Shown: piece by piece, positions 28,301 to 43,300 of the stretch
Numbering within the stretch: the first letter of the stretch is position 1
Layout of the letters: each line of letters starts with the position of its first letter
Source: Gordionus sp. m RMFG-2023
Taxonomy: Eukaryota > Nematomorpha > Gordioida > Chordodea > Parachordodidae
Direction of reading: 5' to 3'
Length of the DNA: 64,000 nt
Assembly: GCF_954871325.1 (NCBI RefSeq)
Contig: NC_088775.1
Span: 59,249,561 to 59,313,560, forward strand
Notes under the pieces: generated by a model
The model's input: only the letters and a program-made list of their open reading frames with translations
What the model was told of the DNA's origin: nothing
Databases searched by the model: none
Program-made: the position numbers and the translations under genes

Positions 28301-31300
28301 CTCTGTCGTACATTTATTATGATACCGTTCTCGCTGATAAAATTGATCTAAGGGAGAACCATTATCTTTAAAAAACAAAGTTTCATAAAATTGAATTTAA
28401 CAATACTTAAAAAAAACATAACATATATTATACTATTATGGGTGTTAGCTCAAGTTTTAAATAATTATTTACTAATGCAACCAGGACAAGATTTTTCCAG
28501 ATTGTTTTATAAATTTTGGTAATGAAAATATTTTGTAAGTGGTTTCAAAGGGAAGTAAAAAATAAGAAAAGTTAATGAATGTTAGATTGATCAATCCTGA
28601 TTTGAATGTAATTTACTAGATCTTAATTGGGGTTTGGGCAGGGCCTTTTAATATGACCGGGGTTTTTGAAATATTTTTCCCACAGTGGTCAATAAATATT
28701 TCTCTTTGAGTTTAATTTTAAAAATAAATACATTAAAAGAGCTTAAATGTAATACCATTTCTTTCATTGTTCCTTTCATAGTAATTTTGTCCCCCGGCAT
28801 AGTATTGGCGGTCTATTGGATTATTAAAAACATTAAATTTAAAAAATTAATTTAAGCATTTATCAGTATTGAATATTCAATTTAAAAAGAAAATAATAAT
28901 TTGATTTTCATTCAATTAGAATAGAAAGATTTCAGTAGTAAGATTGAAAGCCGTCATAACAAACATTTCAAAAATTATGAAGGAAATATATACTTTCATT
29001 ATCTTCTCTAAATCTATTATTATCATCGGATCCAGTAGCGTCATCATCAGGATTGAGATAGTTATTTGGATCACCTGAAAAAGTTTTGAAGAATAAAGGA
29101 TTGAGACAGAAATTTAAAAAAATATATACCTGGCACACTCTCCAAATTCTGGTTGTTATAATACTGATATAAATTTAAAATATTTTAGTAGAAACTTCAA
29201 AATTATGTCATAGTAGTAAAGAATAAAGATTGAAAATTAGGAAAACTTACAAACTTTTTATTTTAAAATGTGAATAGGATTTTATTTCATCGAATTAATA
29301 AGAAAAAAACTAAATATATTGCGCCTTTTCATACCTTTCTTAAACTAGAGTTCCCTTTTCTATACTAATTAGATTGAGAGGATTGAGTTAAGTCGCAGTT
29401 AAATTAAAGACGGAGAAAAATATTTTTTTTAAAAATAAATGTCAATCAATATTGATTTTTTTGAATATTTTTAATTTAGATAAAAATATTATTATTTGAT
29501 TTTATATAATTTTTGATTGGAATTTATGGAAAGTGGACGAAAATATTTCAAAATAAAAGAAATTTACAGTGATATTATTAGTTATATTCTTTTGGAAGAC
29601 TTTTTTATTGGTGACCGTGGTTAGCAGGATTTTCGTATTCGGGATTAAAGCATATTATAAAAAAATTTTCTGTGACACAGTTCATATTGGAGAAGAATTC
29701 GAGGACAATTTAATGGTAAAAGAATTTTTTTTTATATACACAAGCCAATTTTTTTAAAAATATTTTTTGGAATTAATTGTAATTTAAATTTTTTAGATTA
29801 ATTCGGTTGTATATTACAAATATCTAGTTTAGAAAATTCCAACGTGAGAAAAATTTCAGGCCTCAATATAAATAAATTTGATGAGTTGCAATCAAATCGT
29901 CTCCTTTATGTTTTCAGTGTATTAAAAAAAACGGGACATATATCTATAAATTGTGATTTACACTGACTATATGTTGGTAAATGTAATCATATAGCAGTTA
30001 AAATCCAACGAAAACAAAATTCTAAGAAAGTATATAATAATGGTAAAATGACATATAATTCTCATAAAATGAATGATTTTAATATAATTTTTTTTATCTA
30101 ATGATAAAATTAGAACAGTTAGTTCTCATTATAATCCAAATAAAAGGATTGATAATGATATTAAATGGGAAAAATATCCTATGTGTATTAAAAAATATCC
30201 AAATAGAAAGGATATTAATAATTTCAAGTGGGAAAAATATCCTAGGGATATTATTAAAAAATATATCAATATTAGTAAAAATCCTCTAAATTCCGAGTTG
30301 AATTTAGGCAAAAATTTATATTCTAAAGAAATTGATATGTCAGATAGAATATAGTAATCAGCCTATTAAAATATGTGATTAATGACTGAAGGAATAAGTA
30401 AACCATGTCAGTGTCCTAGGGTTAAATTAAGAATTGACGGTAGGTACATATGTTGTTCGACACTGGAGCGTTCAATAATGTCTCGAGAAAATTTTATAAA
30501 TATTGGCCTAATGGCATTATTATAAAAGAAAATTGTGTTTAAAACAGTTTGATGGTTCTGAAATTGAAGTTGTGGTAAAACTCAATGGGATGCTGTTTTC
30601 AAAGATATTACCATAAGTTTGGATTTATGGATAGTAGAGAAAAATGTGGAAATTATTATGGGATGGGATTGGATAACAAAAATTGGACCTCGTAATAATT
30701 ATTAGGATTTTTTCATTATTGATAACAAATTGACTAAAGATAAAGCTGAAAGAAAATTAATTGCGGATAGTATCAGAAACGAAATTCAAAAAGAAATGAC
30801 TAATTTATTGAACGAAGGAAACAGGCCTGTCGTTAATAATAATTTTATTGAATCTCCCGTAAGAGTAAAGTCAGAATCAAATAACTTTAAAGTAAATAGT
30901 GAAATTGATAATGATAAATTTTGAAATCAATGAATTATAAAAAATTAATCATGTGCTATACCTATTTTAGTTAAAAAATATGGTATCATTTTTGAAGAAT
31001 GTTAGGACGTTTAAATGATTATCAGGTAGACGTTAAACTTAAAGAGGGGTTTTCATCCATTTTTTTGGCTTGCCGAAGAGTTCCTTTTGAGTGGAAAAAG
31101 GAAATCGATGAAGAATTAGATCAATGGGTTAAAGATGGCATTATTATTCCAGTGAAATATAGTGAGTGCATCATTGCTGCCTGTTAAAAAATCGAATGGA
31201 AAATTGAGACTCTGTGCAGATTTTCGTGTAACACTAAACAGGTGAGTGGTTGAAGTGATCTTTGCCTAGGATTGAGGAAATTTTGGCCAATTTAAAAGGT

Positions 31301-34300
31301 GCCAAATAAAGTTGACTTTTCTTCTGCATATTTACAATTAAGAAATTCAAAATTGTTTACTATAACGACTCCTAAAGGTTTATTTGCCTTTTGTAGGTTA
31401 CCAATTAAATTAAGTGTCAGCGCCGATTTTCAGCATACTATGGCATCAGTTTTCTAAGGTCTTGAAGGAGTTTTTTATTATATGGATGATGTGTTGGTTA
31501 CTGGTGTAACATCGGAACAACAAAATCAACTTTTGGAAGAGGTTTTCAAGCGAATTCGTGATAAAGGTCTAAGGGCCAATAAAGAGAAAAGTGTTCTTGG
31601 GGTAACAGAAGTTATCTATTTGGGACATCAAATTAATGAAATGGAGGTGAAACCTCTTGAGAAAAATTTAAAAAATATAACAAATATGAAGCCGCCAACC
31701 AATAAAGCGGAGTTGCAATCATTTTTGGGTATGGTAAATTATTATCATCGTTTAGTGGAGAATTTTGCAAAAGTGTCATCTCTATTGTATGATTTATTAA
31801 AAAAAGGTATTCACTTTGAGTGAAAAATTGAACAAAAAAAAACTTTTGAAATTTAAAAAAAAATATTGGTGGGGAACCTATCTTAGTATGTTTTAATAAT
31901 GATTTAGAAATAATTTTGGCCGTAGATGCCTCAAATCATATAATTGATAGTTTAGAGAGACCAATTATTTTTTTTTTCAAGAATTTTTCATGAAGTTGAA
32001 ACTAGGTATTCTGTTATTTAACAGGAGGCCTTAGCAGGTATTTTTGGATTAACTAAGTGTCGTGAATATTTAATTGGTAAATAATTTCTGATTTATACTG
32101 CTTCTCTTCTCTTGTCATATACCATTGATTTGTTTGTTTAAAAAAGATAACAAAAAATTAATGTTTTCCGATTACAACGTTGGTTGTTATTAGTGGAAAG
32201 TTTCAATGTTGAAATTAGATATCATCGAGGCAAAGAAAATTGTTTGCCCGATATTTTATCCAGGTTGGGATCAAGTGAAGAAGATCTCGACTTTAACAAA
32301 AATAAAATAGTAGATAAAGAAGAAGCATTGATTTGTTTTTTATCATATAGGCTTAAAGGTAAGAATTGAATCAAAATAAGTTATTTTTAACCGGAAAAAA
32401 ACCGTGGAAAAATAATTGTAAAATTTATAAAAAAAATTGAAAAAGAATTGTCAGTGTTGGATGATTATATAATGAGAGGCAATAGAGCCGTAATTCCTTA
32501 TTACATGGTAAAATTATTGATCTATTACATGCCGGACATTAGGGTAAAAATAAAATGAAATCTTGGGCTCGTGAATATGTATGGTGGCCTGGTATTGGTA
32601 ATGATATTGAAAAAATTACAGGAAATGTGTTCCATGTAACACCTGTGCCTCTATGCCCCATAGAAGTAGGGCAAATTTGGCCTAAATCAAATAAACCTTG
32701 GGAAAGGTTTCACATTGATTTTTTTGATTTGGATAAGAAAATATATTTTTTATTGGTAGATTCATATTCTAAGTGGATTGATATGAAGAAATTCATGGTT
32801 TAACAACCAAAGTTGTTATTAAATTACTAAAAAAATTGTGGTCTAAATTTCGGATTCCTAAAACAATAGTGTTTGATGGAGGTCCAGATTTTATAAGTGA
32901 AAATCTTAGACATTTTTGTATTGCATTACAAATAAAACATGTGTTGGCTCTCTAGCTCAAATGGTAGCCATAGTGAAAAGTTGGATTAAAAAGGCCAAAC
33001 TAAAAAAAAATGAAATTTGGATGGCTCAGTTGTATTATAATAATTCTAAAACTAAGGAGGGTTTTACTCCTGTGGAATTGTTTTTGGGCTGAAGGACCAG
33101 ATTACCTTTAGATTTTCTTAAACCAAAGGGAAATGCCAGTATATTACCTTGAGAAAAAACAAATATCAAGTTTCCTTTGGGACAAAAATGGGAAAAGGGT
33201 TGTATATTGGAAAATTTAGGAAATAAATTGGATTGTGTAGAATTTGTGGACGGAATTGAAATCCAACACAATGATCAATTGAGAACACGTAAATAAAGAT
33301 TAACTAAATATTCTCAAATGAGTGTGTCAAAATAATTATGTAAATAAAGAATTGAACTTAATTAAACAATGAAGGATCTTACAGGATCTTGAGATAATGT
33401 TCATTTTTGTTTTCTTACTGAGTTAATGATACTCAGATAATGATTATTTTTCTTCCTAAAAAAAAATAAAATATTGTTGTAAAAAGAAAATATAGTGTTG
33501 AATATTCTTAACATTAGCTAAATCCTTTCAAATTTATTAATTGGATGGAATTTAATTGAATATATATGGGTAGTCTTAAACCAAACATACCGAATTAATT
33601 GAGGATAAAAAAATAAATAAATTTAGTGAAAAGATTTATTATTTAAAAAAAAAAAATTTTTTTTAGTAAAAATATTGAGTGGACAATGAACAAAATTTCA
33701 TGCATGATTTATATTGTAAAAGGATAGTACTTAATGAAGTGGTATCCTTAAATATGTCCTTTTAATTTTAACAAGTTCATTTTTGTAATTTTGATAAGAT
33801 CAACAATGTGAATGTGTATAATATTAAAATTTACAACATATGTAAATTTAAGAGATATATATGTTCGTTTTTTTTTCCTTAAAAAACAAATGGAATGTTG
33901 TTAGAATCCATGTTTATTTTTCTGTTATAATTATAAATTTATATTTTTTTTTACCCCTCTTCATATCTTTATATTTTTTTTGCGGTCCATACTTATTGGT
34001 TTTATAATTGAAAATTAAAAAGAAAAATAATTGTAAAATTTATAAAAAAATTGAAAAAGAATTATCCTATTAATGAAAATTGATCATTTATAAGTCATGT
34101 GTGTATCGTATTTATAATATTTTGTCTATATATATTTATAGTACATTAATAAAATAAAGAAAGATAAATGAGCTAGACTGGTAGTGTGATACCATAAAAC
34201 CTCATGTGTTGTTTGATTTAAATTTACAGCAAAATAAATTGTCGTTGGACCTTATAAATGATTATTAGGCATTGTTATTTTGAATATTGTATGTAATTTT

Positions 34301-37300
34301 TTGTATTGTATTGACCTATTATAGTTAAAAAAAAGTGGTTAAAAATTATATGTTTGATGGTTGATTTTTTTTGAATAAAACAATCATAAATACGGATTTT
34401 TTAATCAAAATTATACGAGTATATGTATTATGAAACATTTGTAAAACAAATTATGTTACACCAATAAGTTCCAACATAAAATATATGAGAATTTATTTTA
34501 TTTGTTGGATAATTTCATATAAAAATTGCAATTCAAAAAAATTAACCAGGTCAAAAGTAGATAAAATTTAAAGGTACGATTCGATAAATAAAAATGATCA
34601 ATGCCCTCAAATTACGATAATTAGATGGTATATGGGCTAAGGGTGGGCGTGTCGAAGATGTTAAATTAAAGAAGGAGGAAAATGTTCTTTTTTTAAATAA
34701 ATGTCAATCAATATTGATTTTTTTTGAATATTTTTAATTTCGATAAAGACATTATTATTTGATTTTATATAATTTTTGATTGGAATTTATGGAAAGTGGA
34801 AGAAAATATTTCAAAATAAAAGAAATTTATTAGTGATATTATTTGTTATATTCTTTTGGAAACTTTTTTAAAAAGGCTATAAATGAATTCAGAATTTATT
34901 TTAAATAATGGCAATGTACGTATCGTTTTATCTTAAACTGTATATTATTTGGTGTAACATTTATATAGGTCGGCACGACCAGGTAAGTCCGGCCCACGGA
35001 CCTAGCAAAAAATATTGTCAAGCCAGGCAACTTGTACAAAATATTTTTGGAAATTTTTTAAAAGCTTAAGGCAAATTTATGTCTTTTTCTTTCATAAATA
35101 ATATTTCGGGCCGGATCGGACAACTGGTACAAAATTATTTTATGGCCAGGTAAAAAAAAAATATACTCGGATTGAAAAACCTTTTCAAAAATTTTAATGG
35201 AAATGTTTGGGCTGGGCTGATATATATTTTTTTTTCTCATTTAGCTTTCTCCTTCCATATCTCTCTCCACTTTATGTTATTCATACTATCTCGTTTATCT
35301 ACCCATCACTTCCAAACTCTCAACCTTATTTCCTATGTAGTTCATAGGCCTTCTTATTGTATGCCCATAGCCATATCACCTAAGTCTGTTTACCATTATC
35401 TTAGTCTTAATGGGCACTACCTTTGAAATTCCTAGTAATCTTGTACTTCGCACCTTATCCTTTCTTGTTACCCCAGCAATTATCCTCAGCATTCTCATCT
35501 CCATAGTTTGTAGACTTCTCTCGTCTGATTCTTTGGTTGGCCATCTTTCCGAACTATATAGAATAGTTGGTTGTACTATAGAACTGTAAATTTTTCCCTT
35601 CAATTTGTGTGGGATTCTATTGTCAAAAAGCACTCCAGATAAAGATCTCCACTTTAACCACCCTTGATTAATTTTACTCTTTAGCTCTTTCTCTATTGTG
35701 CCGTTTGTTTGTTTAGTGGAGCCCAAATATTTGCAGCTTTCATTTGCCGATATCTGGCATTCATTTATATCAATGCTCTCTGTTTCATCTCCTCCTATTA
35801 CCATATACTCCGTCTTTTCTCTATTTAATTTTAGTCCGTGCTTTTCTAGGATATTTATCCAGCTCACTAGTTTTTCTTCCATTTCATCCTTGGATTCGGC
35901 AAGTATCACAACATCATCTGCAAATATCATATTCCATGGGACTGTTTGTAGTATAGACTGTGCTAATACATCTATTACTGTTATGAAGAGAAGTGGGCTG
36001 AAAACCGACCCTTGATGAACTCCCTCGGCTATTGTGAAGCATGCTGAAGTACCAGTTGTGCTACAGACCATTGTTGTATGGCCCATATACTTATCCTGTA
36101 TTATTCATATATTTTTTTCGGGAACCTTTTTGTGGCGTAGCGCCCACCAGATAAGATTTTTTGGGATTCTATCGAAGGACTTTTCTAGATCGAGAAAGAC
36201 CATGTATAGCTTTTTGTTCTTTTCCCTGTATTTTTCACTCATTTGCCTAATTGCGAGGATAGCATCAGTTGTTGATCTTCCAGGCATAAAGCCAAACTGA
36301 GTCTCTCCTATTTGGATTATGTCTCTTAACCTTTTTTCTATTATTTTTTCGTAGAGTTTAAGACAGTGTGACATTAGTATGCCCCTGTAATTTTGTCAAT
36401 TGTGTGGATCCCCTTTATTTTTGAAGATAGGAACTAGATAGCTCTGCCTACATTTTTGAGGGATCTCTTCATTTCCCAATATTTTATTGTACAGATTTGT
36501 GAGGAGATGTATTGATATATAATTCATATAAAAACATCTCATATAATATGTATCTCTTACGATACTTTCAAAATTAGGAACAAACAAATAGGCTATATAT
36601 TCTCAAATATAAACAATTTTGTCAAGAATATTTAAAAATAAAATTTATAATTATTAACATATAAGGTTTGATGTGCAGGAATCTATTGTTAAAACTCAAA
36701 AATTAAAGTGAACCAAACATTATTCATTTAATTTGATATTTTAATTTATTTATATCAGGTAATGGAATGTAACTAAACGTTCCAGGAATATAACTTGGAA
36801 AAAATAATGGAACGGGAACGGTGATATAAGCCCATACGCAGGAATTTACTGTTGGGAGAGGGGGGCGGTGAATTTATTTTTTTTAGAATTTCTAGGAGTT
36901 ATTTAAGAATATCTTAAGTTTTAGAAATTTATTAACTAATGACTATTAAATATTGACTATTTCGCACAAATTACAATAGAAATTAAGAGAAATTGAAAAA
37001 ATATAATCAAAAAGCATATTATAAATTTATAATGTTAAATTCAATCTTGATTTTATCAGTGCTTGACGTCAAATCTCTATGTTTACTTGGAAGAGCTAAG
37101 CCATTCAATTTAACGTTGAAACGGCTCAATTGCACCACTTTTTAAAAGCATCTCAATATTTTATCCAGGAAAATATTACTAAAGCCTGAAGATTTTGCTC
37201 ATAGATGGCACAAATATTTGGACATCTATTAGAGAAATTTAAAGACTTATATTCTTGTTTGAAGAAAATGTCTTTTCATTGGTAGAAGTACTAATGGGTG

Positions 37301-40300
37301 AGTGAAGCTGCTAAAATATGTTATAATTTTCATGCATTAGGAAAATAGTCAAAAATGTGTTTGAAATTTAGCGAAGTATGTAGTATTTTTGGGAACATTA
37401 TCAATCATATATAACCTTCTATGCCAGAGTTTGCATTCAGCTAATAATGTATGTAGGATACCTTAATATCCTCAAAATAAAAATCAGTCAAATATTTATT
37501 TTTTTCTCTATCAAGATGAAATAGATTAGGAAGAATTCTGCGGAAATAAAATTTTCCGATTTTTAAATGTTGCCTGATTAATCAAGAATCTTTCATTTAT
37601 TTGAGTTATAAAAGTATCCAAGAGGGGGTTAAAGAAATTTATTTTGTAGTATTCTTCGACTCCCCATATATAAATTAAATATGGAATGAAGAGATTCCTA
37701 GCTTCAAGTTGAGGTAGACAAATATTAAATTCATAGAGCTCTGCTTTTGAATCATCAATGACATATAATTTAAGAACTACTTCTTATTCTACATTCTTCC
37801 TAATTTCCTTAAGTTTTTTTTAACCTTAGTTTTGAAGGAAATGTTTCAAATGATATGGCGTGAAATTTTAAAATGGTAGATAAATATAATGTCAAGGATT
37901 TGAAATCGATATTAACATAGACTAAATTAGTAATATATTTATTTCTGCTGTGAATGATAAATCAATATAAATTGAATAGAGGGGAGACCGGGGATAGTGT
38001 GTTCCCGGGGTAGGTATTTCCTTCTCGAATAATTTAAAAATAATAAAGTTTAAGATTTGAAATTTAGCCAAATATGTATTTTTATAAAATGCTTAAGTAG
38101 GTCCAAAAATATTTCGGACAAAATTGCTCATGAAAAATTTTAAATGCAAATTTAAATTTTAACATACCGAAAGTAACTTTTTAAAATTTTACATTTTCAC
38201 TAATAACTTTTTTTTATAAACTTTGTTTAAACTTAATATTAATTCTATATGATATATATATTTTTAAATTTTAACTAATTGTGAAGACCTGGGGCAGGTT
38301 TTGGCGAGGCCATTTTTAAGCAGGGATTATTTTGAATAAAAAAAAATTCAACTAAATGTATAAAAAATTAGAAGTCACTATTTTGTCTAGGACCACTAAT
38401 GATAATATTAAGATGATTGATTATTTTTTATAATTATATGACAGATTTAAGTGACAAAAAGTACTACCGGGTGATATAGATGAACCCTAATAAATTTAAC
38501 ATATTTGACAATTTATTTTTATTTATTTACTTAGAATCAACACTTTTATATAAAACAATTTTAAAATTCTAAAAATAAAAAAATAAAAAAGCGCTATGAC
38601 CAATTGCGCACGCAGGAATTTAGTGTGGGGGGGATAATTAAAATTTTTTAAAATAAAATTATTGTTATTTAAAAATATCAAGCATAAATTTATTAGGACT
38701 AATAACTATTTCTAATATACAAATTTAAATTAATATGAATTATAAAAAATTAAATATATAAACCGATATATAAAAATAAATTTGATTTAAAAAATATTAA
38801 ACGAATATAACCGGCGGCATTAAATACTTTAAATAAATCTGAATTATAAAATATTAAGTGGATATAACCAGGATATGATGACTATAAAATAAATAATCCA
38901 TAATGTAAATTTAAATTTTTTTGAGCTTTTAAAATTTATATATAAAGTATAAAAAATCTAAATGTTGGAAATATGAATAATTATATTTTTTATGTAAAAG
39001 AAAAATATATAAGACATTAAAAAATGATAGCACAAAAAATATTATAGAAACATTATATTTTTATAATGTAAAATCCAATCTTCGTTGGGAGGGAACTAAT
39101 TTTTCAATTATCTAATCCGTGTTTGGTGTCAAATGCTTATGAATATTCAAAAGGGCCAGACCATTCTACCTACTTTCAGAAGTTGTACTTCTTAGGTACG
39201 TTTTTAATCTTCTTAAAGAAGAGAATTTTCTCTCATTAGTTGCAGTACTAATGGGAAAAGTTGCTAATATATATAATAATTTTAATATATTGGGAAAATA
39301 ATCTAAAAGGTGCTTGAAATGATGCAAAGCATCATAGCATTTTTTGGGACTATATCAACCATAGTTAATCTTTTATACCATAGTTGGCATTCAGCTAATA
39401 AAGCATCATGAGATATATTAATGTCTTCATGATAAAAATCTTTCAAATATTTTAATTTTCTATTACCATCTGAAAAAGGTTCAGAGGGCTTTTGCGGAAG
39501 TAATATCTGCAGATTGATAAGTGTTTCTTGATAAATTAAAAACCTTTCATTTACTTGGGTTATAAATGTATCCAAAAGAGGTATAAAGATATTTATTTTA
39601 TAATATTCTTCTATTGACCCTACATTAATATTTGGACCAGTGGCGTAGCTACGGGGGTGGTTTTCGGGTTTGGACCCCTCCCAGAGCAAATTTCTTTTTT
39701 AGATTATGCGTTCAAAAGACTTAAAAGTGACTTTGTATCAAATAAATACCATTAATATTTATATTTTTCTGGTTTTGATGTTTGTGAAAGGATATTATAT
39801 TACTATTGAATTTATTCTGGGTAGTATTATTATAAAGTCATGGAGAATAATCTACTAAATTATAATAACATTACTCATGTATTTAAAAATATTTATATAT
39901 ATTTTCGAAGATGTGGTTATGATTTTTAAGATAAACCCGGCCGAAGGCCGGGCAAAAGGGCCGAAGGCCCGTTAAAGGGGGTCTGGGGGCGAAGCCCCAG
40001 GATTTTATATGTATGGACCCCCTCTAAGGAAAATTCATAGCTACGCCACTGATTTGGACGATAAGTTTGTCTTACTGTAAGTCGAGGGAGACAAATATTG
40101 AACTCGTATAGCTCTGCTTTTGATTCAACATTAACATATAAAATATGAAATTCCTCATCACCATTCTAATTTCTTTGAGTTCTAATAAAATTGTCTCTGC
40201 TATTATCATCATCTCAATCAAATCAATATCAGGTTTTTGAAAAGTATTACATAAAATAGTTGTATAATTAAATAATTTATTAATACATTCTAAAGCGAAA

Positions 40301-43300
40301 AAAAAATTTGGTGTAAGTATTGAATCCAGTAACTTGCTTGCTTCTGAAGAAATATCTTTTTCAGACATTGTGATATTTCTATAAGAGCATTAATAATCGG
40401 CTCTTCTAACTCGATAAAAGCTGTTACTGCTTGATGTCGAAGACTCCATCTTGTTGGACAAGCTTTTTGCAATTTTTTTTCCTTGTTGGGCAAGGAGTTT
40501 CAGATATAATTCTGTTCAAAATATTTTGACGCTTGGGGTATCTAAACATCTCATAGATGCTAGATATTTTACCTGATATAAATATAAAAAATTTAATTTA
40601 ATAATTAAAAACCTAAGCAATTCGATATCAATGGTAAAGAACATGAATCCGATATTGCTAAGTTAAGTGAATGGGCAGCACAGTGGACATATATAGCTGT
40701 TGGGCATTTTTTTTTTATAAATGCCTGAAGTCCATTAGATTGTTCACTCATTGCACGTGCTCCACCATACCCTTGCCCAGGTATCATATTTATATTTAGC
40801 AATATTTTTTAAAATAATTATATAATAAGATTAATTATTACTTTTAATTTTTTAAGATTCACAAATATTACATCAGCTAAAGCAGACCCAGTCATTTATG
40901 AAACAGAAATAAATTGGAGAAACATTTCCTTGATAATGTTTTTGAGTATCTACATATCGCGCACACAACGACATATGCTCAATGCCAGCAATGTCCGTGG
41001 TCTCATCTGCCAAAATTGAGAAGCATGGGGCAGAATTGATTTCAACAATCAATTTTTCTAAAATGATATTGTTGCAAATATCAATTATCTCATTTTATAT
41101 CCTAGGGCTGAGATAAGTAGCATTTTTATTGGTACTAATGAGGCTCTCCATTAATACAGGATCTCCTAATGCTTTAAATTTTAAAAGTCCATGGAAATTA
41201 CCTTCGTTATCATTATTATTAAAATTTAAGCTTCCTGAATCCTTGTGGCCACGAAGTGCTAGGCCTTGCAAGCCACAATATAAAATAGCCTCAATAGTTA
41301 GTTTTATCTTGCCTCTATTTTCTTCTGCAATTTTAACCCTATTTTTATCAATTATTGATGAAATGGGAATCATATCCCCCTTTTGAATTGATTCTTTTGA
41401 GGAAATCATCAGTTCACAGCTTTTGTTTATTAAATTATCATACTATACATTTTTGCTTTTTAGCATGATTTTCACCTTCAGCGTTTTAAAAAAAAAGTCT
41501 AATATCCATGACTAGAAATTTGAAAATTATAATACCGGGAAATTTAAAAATAATAGATAAATATTACGCCACAAGGAAAACTTGAAAACGAAATTAATTG
41601 ATAAAGTAAATTAGTAAATGAAAAAGGTAATAATATAAAAATTTAAAAATAAATAGATATGAATAATTATTATAAAATATAAAAATATAAAAAATAATAT
41701 TTTTGAAAAATATGTCCGGCATCTGCATTTTGGCTTGGGGGGAAGGGGGGGGATTTGCCCCCCTCCCCTCCCCCCGCTGCGTAGGCCAACGGCTATGACA
41801 CGTAACGTGAAAGGATAATAGGTACCCCGGGTGTTTTTCATAAAACTTAAATTTTCATTTTTTAAATTACGCATTAAGTAAAAACATGATTTTTTTCTTT
41901 AATATTGATTTCTACCATAGAGATATATGCAAAGAATAAAATTACGTTAAAACATTTTAGAAAAATTCTTTTGTCTATTTTTTATAGCACTTCAATTTTT
42001 TATGGACAAACTGTCCCCGGTCTCCCCTATATTCGATAAGAGATAGGAAATAATTAATAAAAAAATTAATAATCATAAAACAGTAATAAAATATTTTAGC
42101 CGAATCTAAAATTTTTGGCTAGGAAGAGATAATACCCCAGCACCCTCCCCCCTGATACGTATGCGCCTGGATACACATATTATTAAAAATATATCTAGAA
42201 ACATATACTTTTTATAAAATGTGATATTATGTAACTTAATAAATACTTTAACAACTCTGCTCTCTTCCGCCATAGAATCTGCATTCTGACTACTAGACCT
42301 TTAATTATATCGATATTGCAAAGGGTTTTTCATTATATTCGCTTATTAGATAATTTTTATCTAAAATTTCTTTCTCAAAATATCAACATTTAAGTTAAAT
42401 TAAATTGTCAGCTAGCCAAAACTCCATAAATATATTTAAGTAGATTTATAGTTCACATTTCAACAACTTGTGTAATGTAATTACAAATCAAATAGAAAAT
42501 TTGCATTCTTAAATAAATGGCTGAGAAATACATTCAATTTGGATTATGGGAACTAACCAATATCAAACATATTACCTTCTATGGCGTTTTTAACAATTTT
42601 AAAAATCTCATTTTCATATCAAAGACAATATAAAAATAAGATTACAATTGTAACAAAAATATTTTTGATTATACTAAAATTACCATGATCTAAATGAATG
42701 GAATCCATTTTAGATAACTGAACTCCCATAATTTAAGGAGAAACTTGGCGAGTAACTAATATTTTCAACTTTTATTATTTATTAAACAACCATAATGAAT
42801 AAAATAATGTTAAAATTTATTACTTTGTGATAGGTAATTTTCATTTTCATCCTCATTGTCCCTCTCATTGCCTCTGCCATTTTCAAATTTATATTCATAT
42901 CTAGCATCTTGATCCGTATCTAAAAATTTAGTTTTATAATTTTATTAAAAATCCTTTAATTCTTTTCTAGTTAAAATAAAGAATTTTTTGGATTAAATTG
43001 GGAATTAACTCAAATTGTTCTCAATATGATATTTTTATATCAATGGATTATAATTGTAACAAAAATATTTTTGAGTATAATTCTATTATAATGTATACTA
43101 AAATTAGCATGATCTAAACAAATGGAATCCATTTTAAATCTATGACCTTCCAACACTGAACTTCCAGGAGAAACCTGGCGCAAAACTAATATTTTCAAGT
43201 TTTATTGTTTATTAAACAACTTGTATATGAATAAAATAATGTAAAAATTTATTACTTTGTGGTTGACTATTTTCTTCATCTTCATTGTCCCTATCATTTC

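Larger units (their letters stand above)
37981..42029. mobile_element. GGGGAGACCGGGG TIR element interrupted by a hAT
   Basis: Inverted ends GGGGAGACCGGGGATAGT and (RC) GGGGAGACCGGGGACAGT, with outer GAATA extending the match to about 22 bp. Its own sequence is about 850 bp (37981-38600 plus 41800-42029) and non-coding. A second, worn copy is at 24.8-25.7 kb. I cannot assign it to a superfamily. The inserted hAT has left an exact 8-bp duplication in it. Confidence 0.8.
36831..42170 (-). mobile_element. hAT element C, older copy, internally deleted and hosting nested insertions
   Basis: The left end CCCATACGCAGGAATTTACTG and right end (RC CCAGGCGCATACG) match the ends of the intact copy at 38.6 kb, and 37.26-37.87 kb aligns with that copy's transposase 3' half. 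Only about 1.2 kb of its own sequence remains. The rest of the span is a MITE (37.1 kb) and the GGGGAGACC element with its own insertions. The target duplication is imperfect (GATATAAG / GATACACA). Confidence 0.65.

Noticed and set aside
28400-29300. A separate signal-peptide exon giving a plain apolipophorin start
   Set aside because: I searched the minus strand for an ATG with a hydrophobic core and a phase 1 donor and found none, though an untested promoter cannot be excluded.
35698-36300. Plus-strand frames of 70-105 codons
   Set aside because: Antisense of the RTE reverse transcriptase, which explains their length.
39930-40020. GC-rich hairpins resembling a tRNA, terminator or bacterial DNA
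   Set aside because: They are the interior of a MITE with exact target duplications and a second copy at 52 kb; no cloverleaf can be drawn.
41129-41386. Plus-strand frame of 85 codons
   Set aside because: Antisense of the hAT C transposase.
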